A DNA stretch of 64,000 bases, from NCBI GenBank assembly GCA_021390615.1, contig JAJEJU010000025.1, positions 868,001 to 932,000 on the forward strand, given 5' to 3'. The stretch comes from Rhodanobacteraceae bacterium ZG21-1 (lineage in GTDB: Bacteria; Pseudomonadota; Gammaproteobacteria; Xanthomonadales; Rhodanobacteraceae). Within the stretch, counting starts at the first letter, position 1, and each line of letters starts with the position of its first letter. Under the pieces are notes generated by a model. That model had not been told where the DNA came from. It saw only the letters and a program-made list of their open reading frames with translations, and made no database searches. A program made the position numbers and the translations under genes. Below are positions 9,629 to 17,452 of this stretch, piece after piece.

Positions 9629-10108
9629 TTATTCTTTCTCGAGTTGGAAATAGCCGCAAAGCGCGCCGCCATTGGGCAACGCGGAGCCCGCCTCAGCCGC
9701 GGCAAAGCGTTGATCGCCTAATTTCCACACGGTGGCGGCAGGACCTGGAAATGGAGTGATATCCCAATACTCCTTCTCCCCTTTCACTTCATCCCTGAAG
9801 TAGTTCCCCACGAAATCCTGCAGCATGACCCATTGAGGGAAAGTGCGTCGGTCGTATGGCGCGAACACATAGAAGCGCTGCGCCACGATACGGTACTTGC
9901 CCTTCCATTGCTCGTTCAGCGCCTTGACCAAGGCCGCCTGGGCCTTGGGATACTGATCTTCTCGCAGCGGCGTGGCTGGCTTGAAGCCGACGAAAATAGG
10001 TACCTGATCGATCAGCATACGAGAGTCCTGGGCTGAAACGGCGCCGGCTACGCAAAGTCCGATAATCGTCGCGAGAAAGGTGGCGAAAAGTGAATGTTTG
10101 CTTGGCAT
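9629..10108 (-). CDS. Small secreted protein between protease and serpin genes
   Basis: 159 residues from the ATG at 10108; a TTG 18 bases upstream would add six residues. A signal peptide (SLFATFLATIIGLCVAGAVSAQ) should direct it to the periplasm. The mature part is an alpha/beta domain with many aromatic residues (FPQWVMLQDFVGNYFRDEV; EYWDITPFPG) and no motif I recognise. It begins 19 bases after the calpain-like gene ends and stops 12 bases before the serpin starts, so the three genes look like one leftward unit. A binding or immunity role towards the protease is possible but is inference. Confidence 0.6.
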   Translation of the reverse strand: MPSKHSLFATFLATIIGLCVAGAVSAQDSRMLIDQVPIFVGFKPATPLREDQYPKAQAALVKALNEQWKGKYRIVAQRFYVFAPYDRRTFPQWVMLQDFVGNYFRDEVKGEKEYWDITPFPGPAATVWKLGDQRFAAAEAGSALPNGGALCGYFQLEKE

Positions 10109-10126
10109 GGCGGCGGCGAGATCCAA

Positions 10127-11200
10127 TCAACGGGTCATCACGGGACCTTGTGGTGCCTGGGTGGGTGCCGGCTGGCTCTGTTGCTGCGCCGGTTGCGCTT
10201 GCTGTTGCTGGTTCTGCAGCTCCGCGTACTGCGCACACCCCTCGGCCTTAAAGGCTTGGCCATAAGAAGAATTCGCTAAGTCCTTAAGTGACTGTCCGAA
10301 GGCGACTGGATCGTGCATGGTAGCGAATAGCTTGTCCAAATCCCTGTCGCCCGTTGGCATCATACTGGCCTGCGGATTGTGGGTCAGATCGGGTTTCTGC
10401 GATGCCGAAGGGCCGATGTCGATGCGGTCCAGTCCCCCGCCTTGGGTAATGTCCTTGAGTTTGACCGTAACATGCGCCTTGGCGGTGTCATGGTCTTCGC
10501 CGATGCCCGTATTGGTTCCCCACGGATTGCGCAAGGTCACCAGCACTTCACCATGCTTGTCTTTGTGCACGCCTTCCAGCATGTATACGTGATGGTTGTC
10601 CAGTCCATCCTTGGAAGCCCCGGGATTCTCGTCCTTGGTGGATAGTTCCACCGGACGATGCTCTTGCAAGGCGGCATGGATTTTCTTGTAGGCATCATCC
10701 ATGCCCATCTTCTGAATATCGGCTGCCATGACGGTTTCGCCACGAACGCCCGTGACCATGTATTGAGCGTCGGTCGGCCAGATGCCGCCGCCTTCGATTT
10801 TCTGGAATCCGGCCTTGATGTCGCCGCCGGGCGGCTCGGATATCTTGGCGTAGGCGGCCTCGTAGACCGCTGGCCAAATGGGCGTATCGTTGCGCGAGTG
10901 ATGATAGCCCGTGGTGTCACCGCCCTGGCCTATATCAGTCTTGATGTCAGATTGCGCTATTTGAATCGGGACCGCTTCGGCCTTGCCATCCGTACCCTGC
11001 TTGTACATGGTGACGGTGAACGACTGGCTGTGTGCATCGTACTTGATCGCATCCTCGATCCGCTTCGGCTGTTGCTGCGCCAACGAACCAAGCGTCGAAT
11101 CAAAGCCACAGTCGCCAATTCGATTCTGCTTGATATCCGACGGATGCGGTTGATGATGGCGGCCGTAAAGATCCTTGTCGGTATAGACATGATCGCCCAT
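10127..11200 (-). CDS. Calpain-like (C2 family) cysteine protease
   Basis: 357 residues, ATG 11200 after a GGGAGAGA ribosome site. The calpain catalytic core is recognisable: Cys31 in NRIGDCGFDSTLGSLA, the helix IWPAVYEAAYAKI at about 108-120, His203/His204 in LDNHHVYMLEGV, and Asn225 in LRNPWG. The Cys-His-Asn triad is therefore complete, and the 21-22 residue spacing between His and Asn fits the family. The tail is Gln/Pro/Ala-rich and low complexity. There is no signal peptide. Calpain-like proteases occur as secreted effectors in several bacteria. Its place inside a T3SS island and next to a lipoprotein serpin suggests an effector with a resident inhibitor, but no secretion signal can be proven and no CCTAGGG box precedes it. 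Confidence 0.78.
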   Translation of the reverse strand: MGDHVYTDKDLYGRHHQPHPSDIKQNRIGDCGFDSTLGSLAQQQPKRIEDAIKYDAHSQSFTVTMYKQGTDGKAEAVPIQIAQSDIKTDIGQGGDTTGYHHSRNDTPIWPAVYEAAYAKISEPPGGDIKAGFQKIEGGGIWPTDAQYMVTGVRGETVMAADIQKMGMDDAYKKIHAALQEHRPVELSTKDENPGASKDGLDNHHVYMLEGVHKDKHGEVLVTLRNPWGTNTGIGEDHDTAKAHVTVKLKDITQGGGLDRIDIGPSASQKPDLTHNPQASMMPTGDRDLDKLFATMHDPVAFGQSLKDLANSSYGQAFKAEGCAQYAELQNQQQQAQPAQQQSQPAPTQAPQGPVMTR

Positions 11201-11316
11201 GACTCTCTCCCTGTATTCACCAGTGCCGGCAGAATGAATCTAATCTACGCTGGCGGATCGAACAAGCTCGGCCTCGAGACTGGAAAAAGTACCAAGGACT
11301 TCATAAGGAGAAGGCC

Positions 11317-11922
11317 ATGAATCAAGACATCGCGGCACTTGGTGCCGTCGCCAAGCAATTCGCCTTATTGGCCGAGACCCTGGAACGCCGCAGCGCAGCC
11401 GCCGACGAAAGACTGGCGCAGATCGAGCAACGCTTTACCCAGACGATTAATGCGATAGAGGCCAAAGTCGAGCGCATCATTCAAGGCTCGGGTCAACAGA
11501 TTGCCCATTCGTCCAGGCAGAGCGTCGATAGTGCCATTGCCAGCGGAGTAAATGATTTACGCAAGGCCGGGGAAGATTACAAAAGCCAGATCTCTTCGAG
11601 TACGAAAACGTTGTCTGTGTCACTGATGCAGGCCATGACGCACCTCCGACGTCACGTCGGCATAGCCTACGCTGCCGTGACTGGAGCCATCCTGCTCGTA
11701 TTCGCCGGTGGTGCGCTGCTGCTGTGGTACCAGCATCAATCCTACGAGGACGCGCTGGTACGGACGGAAGCGGCGCAGATCAGTGCCGACACCGTCGCGC
11801 TGTATGCGCAAGTCGGTGTGTCGTCTTGCGGCGGTCAGCCCTGCCTCAGACTCGACCCGAAAGCGCCCCACTGGGGCACACACGGCGAGTTCATTCTGCT
11901 AGCCCCGAAAACAGGGCGATAG
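11317..11922 (+). CDS. Coiled-coil protein with one membrane span
   Basis: 201 residues; AAGGAGAAGG lies just before ATG 11317. Residues 1-105 form a long heptad-rich coiled coil (ETLERRSAAADERLAQIEQRF ...). Residues about 117-138 are a single transmembrane helix (AYAAVTGAILLVFAGGALLLW). The C-terminal 60 residues contain SSCGGQPCLRLDPKAPHWG, a short Cys-pair segment resembling the tails of some plasmid mobilisation accessory proteins; the match is weak. It diverges from the calpain-like gene across a 116-base gap, so the two could share a control region. Function unknown. Confidence 0.6.
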   Translation: MNQDIAALGAVAKQFALLAETLERRSAAADERLAQIEQRFTQTINAIEAKVERIIQGSGQQIAHSSRQSVDSAIASGVNDLRKAGEDYKSQISSSTKTLSVSLMQAMTHLRRHVGIAYAAVTGAILLVFAGGALLLWYQHQSYEDALVRTEAAQISADTVALYAQVGVSSCGGQPCLRLDPKAPHWGTHGEFILLAPKTGR

Positions 11923-12264
11923 CGGCGTTTCGGCAAGCTTGCAAGGGTGGTCCTTTTCTCGCATGCCATCTGGCGCTTCGCGAGCTGGAAACAGGCCTCG
12001 AACCTTTCGTGTCATGTCACTCCCCCGCATCGCCTCATATCCATTACCGGTTCGCTCGATCAGTGTTCTCGCCTCGGGCTTGCTTCAGGCAATCAGTCGC
12101 TCTCCATCTTGTCCCGACGGCTAACGCCTCCCTTGCCGAGCGAGTAGATGTCTTTCAATGCCCAGCAGATGCGTCATACCAGGCACACACAAAAACAGCG
12201 GGCCGGGAAAACCCGGCCCGCTGCCCATGTCCCTTGAGGAGAGGCTAAGGGAAAAGCTAGGCGA
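11923..12264. other. Intergenic stretch holding a terminator
   Basis: 342 bases between the convergent coiled-coil gene and the needle-like gene. Apart from the hairpin at 12191-12223 I see only short shadow frames. Confidence 0.4.
12191..12223 (-). terminator. Rho-independent terminator of the needle-like gene
   Basis: CAGCGGGCCGGG and CCCGGCCCGCTG form a perfect 12-bp stem with a 4-base loop, followed on the minus strand by TTTTT. Confidence 0.85.
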
Positions 12265-12528
12265 TCAAGCCTTGCTGGCCAGCGTGGAATCGCCCTGGCC
12301 GATCGACTTGATCGCGTTGTTGATGGCGTCGGCGGCCATCTGGAACTCGGAGCTGAGCGCGCCGAGCTTGGCCATCGAGGCCGGGTCGGTCTTGCTCATC
12401 AGCGCCTGCATCTGCGACCACAGGCTGTTGAGGTTGGAGCCGCCGGCTTCGGCGAGGCTGGTCAGCGACAGATCGCTGCCCGAGCTGGCGGCGGCATGCG
12501 AGGTGGAAGAGACTGCTTGGACCGTCAT
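12265..12528 (-). CDS. Needle/pilus-like small T3SS protein (SctF candidate)
   Basis: 87 residues with a strong AAGGAG ribosome site 7 bases before ATG 12528, its own terminator, and a CCTAGGG box about 130 bases upstream. The N-terminal 30 residues are Ser/Ala-rich and flexible. The rest predicts two helices joined by a TDPAS turn (SLWSQMQALMSK; LGALSSEFQMAADAINNAIKSIGQ). Size, lack of Cys, flexible N-terminus and a second helix with A..I.N.IK.I match the pattern of T3SS needle and Hrp pilus subunits, which polymerise outside the cell. Sequence identity in this family is always low, so the call rests on pattern and context. A second candidate lies at 27524. Confidence 0.55.
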   Translation of the reverse strand: MTVQAVSSTSHAAASSGSDLSLTSLAEAGGSNLNSLWSQMQALMSKTDPASMAKLGALSSEFQMAADAINNAIKSIGQGDSTLASKA

Positions 12529-12656
12529 GGCGTTCTCCTTGGCGTATCGAGTGGTCGGGGTGGGAGCCTCGCCGACGTCGCCGGCGAACGCACCGCTGAA
12601 GTCGTATCGCGAAATTGATTATCCGCAGGGTGTTTCGGCCGGCTAGCTGGGAGCTT

Positions 12657-12682
12657 CCCTATCTGGGGCGAACCCTAGGTCG
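12657..12682 (-). promoter_or_regulatory. CCTAGGG-box 2
   Basis: On the minus strand GACCTAGGG, TTCG, then CCCC and a degenerate second half (AGATAGGG). It sits between the 138-residue orphan gene and the needle-like gene, about 130 bases upstream of the latter's start. Confidence 0.55.
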
Positions 12683-12696
12683 TCGGCGCGCAGGCC

Positions 12697-13113
12697 TCAC
12701 TGCGGACGGTTGCGCTGCAGGGCCAGCGCCAGTTCGACCGGCATGCCTTGCGGCAGGCCGCTCTGCGTCGCTTCGACTGCGTTCGCGCCGCCGGCCTGCC
12801 GCTGATGCAGGTATTCCAGGCCTTCGGTGATGCCGTCGAACTGGCGCAGCAGCTCGGCCGCGTCGGTCGCGGTGAGCTCGCCGCTTCTGCGCCGGGCTTC
12901 GACCTGCGCCTGCAGCCCGCCGACGTTGTCGCGCCACTCGGCCAGGATCTCGGCCGGCGTGCGCGGATGATCCACCGCACGCTGCACCGCCTCGGCGAAG
13001 ACCCGGCGGGCCAGCGCATGACCGGCCGGCGAGAGCCGCTGCTCGTCGCCCAGCGCGGCATTGAGGCCGTCGAGCACGGCCTGCGGATTCGGAGAGGTAT
13101 CGGCGTCGGACAT
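12697..13113 (-). CDS. Orphan T3SS-island protein, 138 residues
   Basis: ATG 13113; longer versions of this frame run into Arg/Ala-rich shadow sequence, so the short start is preferred although its ribosome site (GAGAG) is weak. The protein is helical and mildly acidic, with segments such as LDGLNAALGDEQRLSPAGHALARRVFAEAV and ELLRQFDGITEGLEYLHQ, and has no Cys, signal peptide or membrane span. I do not recognise a family. It diverges from the acetyltransferase gene across a region with two CCTAGGG boxes and lies upstream of the needle-like gene on the same strand. A chaperone, regulator or secreted accessory protein would all fit. Confidence 0.55.
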   Translation of the reverse strand: MSDADTSPNPQAVLDGLNAALGDEQRLSPAGHALARRVFAEAVQRAVDHPRTPAEILAEWRDNVGGLQAQVEARRRSGELTATDAAELLRQFDGITEGLEYLHQRQAGGANAVEATQSGLPQGMPVELALALQRNRPQ

Positions 13114-13280
13114 GGCGTAAGACTCTCGATGGTCGGCAAGGAAGGCGCCGGCGCGACACGCGGATGGCGCGCATGCAGGGGTCGCCGCACTGGATCGATG
13201 GCTGTGTGTTGGCGGCGCCCCGCGCGCCCGTCGTGCGGCGGCTTGGCGCTTCGAGTGTGCGCCAGCCTCGGCGCGGAACA

Positions 13281-13303
13281 AACCTAGGGTAAACCCGAGG
13301 TCG
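13281..13303. promoter_or_regulatory. CCTAGGG-box 3
   Basis: AACCTAGGG, TAAA, CCCGAGGTC: one perfect half-site and a second half with one changed base. It lies in the divergent region between the 138-residue orphan gene and the acetyltransferase gene, 168 bases from the orphan's start. Confidence 0.6.
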
Positions 13304-13327
13304 ACGCGTTGGACGCGTCACGAAAAA

Positions 13328-13350
13328 CACTAGGGATTCCCCGAGCTAGC
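13328..13350. promoter_or_regulatory. CCTAGGG-box 4
   Basis: CACTAGGG, ATT, CCCCGAGCTAG. It is the second box in the same divergent region, 25 bases from box 3 and about 93 bases before the GTG chosen for the acetyltransferase. Confidence 0.55.
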
Positions 13351-13442
13351 CGCCGCCGCGCCGATGACCGACAGTGCCGGCCAAGGCCACGCCATCGTTG
13401 CGGCCGCGGCGCCATTTCCTGGATCGTCACGGGAGACTTGAT

Positions 13443-14060
13443 GTGGATCCACACGGGCTCACGCCAGCCACCTCGGCGGATATCCGCCGCACCGCCGAGA
13501 ACGCCGCCGGCGACGACGACCCGGCCGGCCTGCGCTTTCCGCACTCGCGCCGGCTGCGCCTGCGCGGCCTGCGCTACGCCGACATTCCCGAGCTGAGCCG
13601 CCTGTACGCGCAGACTTTGACCGATCCGCTGCTGGTCGAAAGCCCGACGCGCTTCATCGACGTCGCCGCGCAGGTGGCGCGCATCAATCGCTGCTATGCG
13701 GAACATCCAGGCCTGGGCATCTGGCGCGCGGACACGCACGACGGTCGCTTCGTCGGCAGCTTTTCCCTGTTATCGGTGGACGGCGGCGAAGATGTGGAAG
13801 TCGGCGCGCGGCTCACGCCCGAAATCTGGGGACGCTGGTACGCGATCGAAGGCGGTCACCTGCTGTGCCGGCAGGCTTTCGAGGTGCTCGGCCTGCCGCG
13901 CGTGCTCGGCCATTGCCACGCCGACCATCGCATCGCGCATCGCCTGATGGATCGTTTCGGCTTCCGCGACACCGGCACGGCGCACGATCCGGCGGGACTG
14001 ATTCACCGCTACGAACTGCTCGCGGCGGACTGGCGCGAAGCGCGTCGCCTGTATACCTGA
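13443..14060 (+). CDS. GNAT-family acetyltransferase (RimJ/RimL-like), T3SS-regulon member
   Basis: 205 residues from GTG 13443, which has GGGAGA six bases upstream; an ATG at 13374 in frame would add 23 Arg/His-rich residues and has no ribosome site. Residues 1-40 form a charged extension with no secondary-structure pattern; the GNAT core follows (LRLRGLRYADIPELSRLYA; VGARLTPEIWGRWYAIEGGHLLCRQAFEVLGLPRVLGHCHADHRIAHRLMDRFGFRD), including the RimJ/L helix pattern after the acetyl-CoA strand. These enzymes transfer acetyl groups to N-termini or amines. Two CCTAGGG boxes upstream tie it to the T3SS genes, so it may be an effector or modify a T3SS component. The flexible N-terminus would suit a type III signal. 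Confidence 0.72.
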   Translation: MDPHGLTPATSADIRRTAENAAGDDDPAGLRFPHSRRLRLRGLRYADIPELSRLYAQTLTDPLLVESPTRFIDVAAQVARINRCYAEHPGLGIWRADTHDGRFVGSFSLLSVDGGEDVEVGARLTPEIWGRWYAIEGGHLLCRQAFEVLGLPRVLGHCHADHRIAHRLMDRFGFRDTGTAHDPAGLIHRYELLAADWREARRLYT

Positions 14061-14127
14061 GCAGGCTTGCGGTAGGCATCGCGCGATACGCGCGATGTGG
14101 GCGCGCTGCACTTCGCGCGACGGACGG

Positions 14128-14811
14128 CTAAAGCCGATGCACCACCCAGCCGGGCGGCACCGGCTCGGGCGGCGCCGCGCCATGCAGCGCTGCCTTCACC
14201 ACCTGTTCGGTGGTGTGGCCCGCCTGCTTCCAGCTCTGCGCCAGCCGGATGAGAATGCGGCGACTCTCACAGGTGAAGGTGCCTTCCAGCTCGTTGCCGG
14301 CATCGGCCTCGAGCTTGTCGGCGTAGACGCGCCGCAACTGCGCGTTGCGCCCGAACAGATCGATCAGCTTGTGCAAGGCATCGGCATAGAGCGCCTGGTC
14401 CAGCATCGGCCGCTGTGTCTGCTGGCAATACCAGGCGGTGAGATATTCGATCGGGTCGAGCAGGCGGCGACGCGCCCGCTGCATCGATGCGCCGTACGGC
14501 GGCGCCGATTCCTCGCCCGCGTGGCTGGTGGAGCCGCCCCAGGCGCTGAGCTGGCCGCTGGGCAGGTCCATGCGCTGCGCGGCGGCGGCGAGCAGATCGG
14601 CGACCATCTGCTTGGCCGGCTCGTCCTCGCTCTCGGCCAGCACCAGCAGCATCTTCAGGAATACCGGATAAGCCTCGTCGCCCAGCTGGCGCACCAGGCG
14701 GCGCGCCAGAGCCAGGCGCCATTCGTCCGAAGGCTCCTGCCGCAAGGCGTCGACCATCCGCCGGGTGCTCTCCAGCAGCGGTGCGGCAAGCGGGTGGATC
14801 GCGATGGCCAT
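14128..14811 (-). CDS. Orphan T3SS-island protein, 227 residues
   Basis: ATG 14811. All-helical and without signal or membrane segment. It has an N-terminal region like LLESTRRMVDALRQE and LARRLVRQLGDEAYPVFLKMLLVLAESEDEPAKQMVADLL, a Ser/Gly-rich linker near residues 105-125, and a C-terminal helical half (RRLLDPIEYLTAWYCQQTQRP; SRRILIRLAQSWKQAG). I recognise no family. It follows the 82-residue orphan by 46 bases and probably shares its promoter, next to the box that also faces sctU. A gatekeeper or sorting role would fit the context, but no sequence match to SctW/HrpJ was seen. Confidence 0.6.
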   Translation of the reverse strand: MAIAIHPLAAPLLESTRRMVDALRQEPSDEWRLALARRLVRQLGDEAYPVFLKMLLVLAESEDEPAKQMVADLLAAAAQRMDLPSGQLSAWGGSTSHAGEESAPPYGASMQRARRRLLDPIEYLTAWYCQQTQRPMLDQALYADALHKLIDLFGRNAQLRRVYADKLEADAGNELEGTFTCESRRILIRLAQSWKQAGHTTEQVVKAALHGAAPPEPVPPGWVVHRL

Positions 14812-14857
14812 GGCCCAAGCTTAACCGCTCGGCCGCATCGATGGGTGTCGCCGCCGC

Positions 14858-15106
14858 TCAGCTCAGCGGCGCAAGAATATGCTCGACCAGCGCTTCCATA
14901 TGCGTCGCGGCGGAACCCGGCAAGCGTTCGCCGCCCGCAAACACGCGCCCGCCGGCATCCACGCCGTGCCACGCATCGATGCCGAGCAATTGATTGCCGC
15001 TCACGGCATGGATCGTCGCGGCATCATGCGCGCCCGCCGCGGCGACGGCGCCCACGTCGCCCAGCGCCGGGGATGCAGTGTGTGATGGAAGATCGCCGAG
15101 CTTCAT
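14858..15106 (-). CDS. Orphan T3SS-island protein, 82 residues
   Basis: ATG 15106, which lies 62 bases from CCTAGGG-box 5, a spacing like that of box 1 to its gene. The protein is small and Gly/Ala/His-rich (GDVGAVAAAGAHDAATIHAVSGNQLLGIDAWHG) and ends in a short helix (THMEALVEHILAPLS). It has no signal peptide or known motif. The ribosome site is weak, so coding is inferred mainly from position between a box and the 227-residue orphan. It could be a secreted component or chaperone. Confidence 0.45.
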   Translation of the reverse strand: MKLGDLPSHTASPALGDVGAVAAAGAHDAATIHAVSGNQLLGIDAWHGVDAGGRVFAGGERLPGSAATHMEALVEHILAPLS

Positions 15107-15167
15107 GCGGTCGAATGCGGCATCCGGAACGGCGGCCAGTCTAGAGGGTTTTGCGCCGCCGCGGCAG

Positions 15168-15189
15168 CTGGGGGAATCCCTAGATGTCG
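15168..15189. promoter_or_regulatory. CCTAGGG-box 5 before sctU
   Basis: GGGGAATCCCTAGA on the plus strand, the reverse complement of TCTAGGGATTCCCC. It lies about 71 bases before the GTG of sctU and 62 bases before the divergent 82-residue gene, so it may act in both directions. Confidence 0.6.
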
Positions 15190-15259
15190 CCTGCGCGTTA
15201 GTGTTGTCACACTGAACTCGCTTAGTTGAACCGGATCAGCCGATCAGTACAGGTGGAGC

Positions 15260-16333
15260 GTGGCCGGCCAGAATCAGGACAGCGGTGACCGCACCGAAAA
15301 GCCGACGCCGAAGCGCCTGCGCGACGCGCGCAAGGACGGCGACGTTCCGAAAAGCCGCGAGCTGACCAGCACCGCGCTGGTGCTGGCCTGGCTGCTGATG
15401 ATGATGCTGTGCATGCCGTTCATCCGTGCGCGCCTGGAAGGCTTGTTCGGCACCGTGCTGTCCGATCTCGGCCAGCCGTTCGCGCAGAGTCTGCGGCACA
15501 GCGGTGTGGCCGCGCTGGAAGCCCTGTTGTGGCTCACCGTGCCGTTCCTGCTCGGCGCGGTGGCGATCGGCGTGCTGGTGGAATTCATGCAGATCGGCCC
15601 GGTGTTCGCGCCGAAGAAGATCAAGCCCGACGCCAGCCGGCTCAATCCGGTCGAGGGCTTGAAGCGGCTGTTCTCGCAGCAGAACCTGGTGGAGGTGATC
15701 AAGGCCGTCGCCAAGAGCGCGCTGCTGGTCGGCTTGTTCGTATGGGCGCTGTACGCCTTGATCGGGCAGTTCGTGCGGCTGCCCTACGCGCCGCCGGAAG
15801 CGCTGGGCGAGGCGCACTGGATGGCGGTGCGGCGACTTGCCGCCGGGGTGATCTTCGTGTTCTTCCTGGTCTCCGCGCTCGACCTGTTCTATCAGCGCCA
15901 CGCCTTCATGAAGAAGATGCGCATGAGCCGGCGCGAGATACGCCAGGAGCTGAAGGACAACGAGGGCGACCCGATGGTCAAGGGCCGCCGGCGCCAGCTG
16001 CATCAGGAGTGGGCGCAGCAGAACACCCTGGCCGGCGTGCGCAGGGCCAGCGTGGTGGTCACCAATCCCACCCATCTGGCGATCGCCATCCGCTATGCGC
16101 CGGGCGAGGACGATCTGCCGCTGATCGTGGCCAAGGGCGAAGACCACCAGGCCGCACTGATCCGCCAGGCGGCCGAGGAAGCCGGCGTGCCGATCATGCG
16201 CAACGTGACGCTGGCGCGCGGGCTGTACGAACAGGTCGAAGTGGACCAGTTCCTGCCCAACGAATTCTTCGAGGCGGTGGCCGAGCTGCTGCGCTGGGCC
16301 GAGTCGATGCGCGAGGCGCGCGACGGCAAGTAG
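15260..16333 (+). CDS. sctU: T3SS export-gate protein SctU (HrcU), autocleaving switch
   Basis: 357 residues from GTG 15260, with AGGTGGAG just upstream. The N-terminus is the family signature (GDRTEKPTPKRLRDARKDGDVPKSREL), followed by four transmembrane helices (about residues 35-55, 80-110, 140-165, 185-205) and the cytoplasmic domain. The NPTH self-cleavage motif is at residues 269-272 (VVTNPTHLAIAIRY). SctU sits at the inner-membrane export gate and, after cleavage between Asn and Pro, switches secretion from early to late substrates. It is the only core gene on the plus strand left of the leftward sctQRST run, and its stop is 33 bases from the end of sctT. Confidence 0.95.
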   Translation: MAGQNQDSGDRTEKPTPKRLRDARKDGDVPKSRELTSTALVLAWLLMMMLCMPFIRARLEGLFGTVLSDLGQPFAQSLRHSGVAALEALLWLTVPFLLGAVAIGVLVEFMQIGPVFAPKKIKPDASRLNPVEGLKRLFSQQNLVEVIKAVAKSALLVGLFVWALYALIGQFVRLPYAPPEALGEAHWMAVRRLAAGVIFVFFLVSALDLFYQRHAFMKKMRMSRREIRQELKDNEGDPMVKGRRRQLHQEWAQQNTLAGVRRASVVVTNPTHLAIAIRYAPGEDDLPLIVAKGEDHQAALIRQAAEEAGVPIMRNVTLARGLYEQVEVDQFLPNEFFEAVAELLRWAESMREARDGK

Positions 16334-16366
16334 CCGCAGCGGATCGACTGCCGCGCGTCGCCGCAC

Positions 16367-17176
16367 TCAGTGCAGGATGCGCTGCAGCTGATGCAGCAGG
16401 CCGCGGTTCTCGTACAACTTGCGCACCACCACCTCGACCATCGCGCCCAGCGCCAGCAGCAGCACCCAGGTGGACAGCCAGGCCTTGATCGGCATCGCCA
16501 GCGCGAACACATTCAACTGCTGGGCGTAGCGATTGACCAGGCCGAGCGCGATGTCGACCAGGGACATCACCACCAGCATCGGCGCCGAGAACACCAGCAC
16601 GGCGGTCATCAGATAGCTGAACTGGCCGACGAAGAAATTCAGTCCGCCCGGCTGCAGCGGCGGCAGCACGCTCGCCACCGGCCACAGCTTGTAGCTGGAC
16701 ATCAGCAGATCGAGGAACACGCTGAAGGCACCGGTGCTCATGAACAGCCAGGTGGCCAGCTGCATCAGGAACACGCTGGTGAGGGTGGACTGCTGGCCCG
16801 AGATCGGGTCCATGTCCAGCGCCATCGAGGCGCCCGCCTTGGTGTCGATCACACTGCCCGCGGCGCCCAGCGCCCAGAACACCATGCCGAAGCAGAAGCC
16901 CAGCAGCAGGCCGATGAAGACTTCCTTGCCGAGCACCAGCACCCAGGTGGCGCCTGTCATGATGGTGGTGGCGGGGCTGGCCGCGGCGGCCAGCGGATAG
17001 GCCAGCACCGCCAGGCTCACGTAGAAGCTGTTGCGCACCAGCGAGGGCACCGTATCCGAGGTCATCAGCGGCAGCACCAGGAAGGCCGCGACGATGCGCG
17101 GCAAGGTCACCGCGACGCCGGTGAGCTGATCGCCGAGATACTGCACGGACAGCGTGGTCGGCGCGTCGACGAACAT
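16367..17176 (-). CDS. sctT: T3SS export-gate protein SctT (HrcT)
   Basis: 269 residues, ATG 17176 overlapping the stop of sctS by a base triplet. It is highly hydrophobic with about six to eight membrane segments; the family segments LPRIVAAFLVLPLMT, VLGKEVFIGLLLGFCFGMVFWALGAAGSVIDTKAG and SGQQSTLTSVFLMQLATWLFMSTGAF are clear. SctT forms part of the helical SctRST pore in the inner membrane. It is the last gene of the leftward run kinase-regulator-ORF-sctQ-sctR-sctS-sctT and converges on sctU. Confidence 0.95.
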   Translation of the reverse strand: MFVDAPTTLSVQYLGDQLTGVAVTLPRIVAAFLVLPLMTSDTVPSLVRNSFYVSLAVLAYPLAAAASPATTIMTGATWVLVLGKEVFIGLLLGFCFGMVFWALGAAGSVIDTKAGASMALDMDPISGQQSTLTSVFLMQLATWLFMSTGAFSVFLDLLMSSYKLWPVASVLPPLQPGGLNFFVGQFSYLMTAVLVFSAPMLVVMSLVDIALGLVNRYAQQLNVFALAMPIKAWLSTWVLLLALGAMVEVVVRKLYENRGLLHQLQRILH

Positions 17177-17442
17177 CAGTGCAGCATGCCGGGAAAGCCG
17201 CTGAACAAGCCGTCGGCGAATTTGTACAAGGTGCCGCCGAGCATCGCCGCGGTGCCGAGCAGGGCCAGCACCACCACGATGAATTTCACCGCATACGGGA
17301 AGGTCTGCTCCTGGATCTGCGTGGCCGCCTGCAGGAAGGCCACCACCAGGCCGGCGATCGCCGCGGCGAGGATCGGCGGCCCCGACAGCACCAGCACCAG
17401 CCACAGGGCCTGGCGCGCCAACTGGATTTCCTGATCGTACAT
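17176..17442 (-). CDS. sctS: T3SS export-gate protein SctS (HrcS)
   Basis: 88 residues, the usual family length, with two transmembrane helices (LWLVLVLSGPPILAAAIAGLVVAFLQAAT and FIVVVLALLGTAAML) joined by the conserved QIQEQTF loop. It starts 10 bases after sctR ends and overlaps the start of sctT. It forms the SctRST inner-membrane channel with its neighbours. Confidence 0.95.
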   Translation of the reverse strand: MYDQEIQLARQALWLVLVLSGPPILAAAIAGLVVAFLQAATQIQEQTFPYAVKFIVVVLALLGTAAMLGGTLYKFADGLFSGFPGMLH

Positions 17443-17452
17443 GCGCGCCCTC

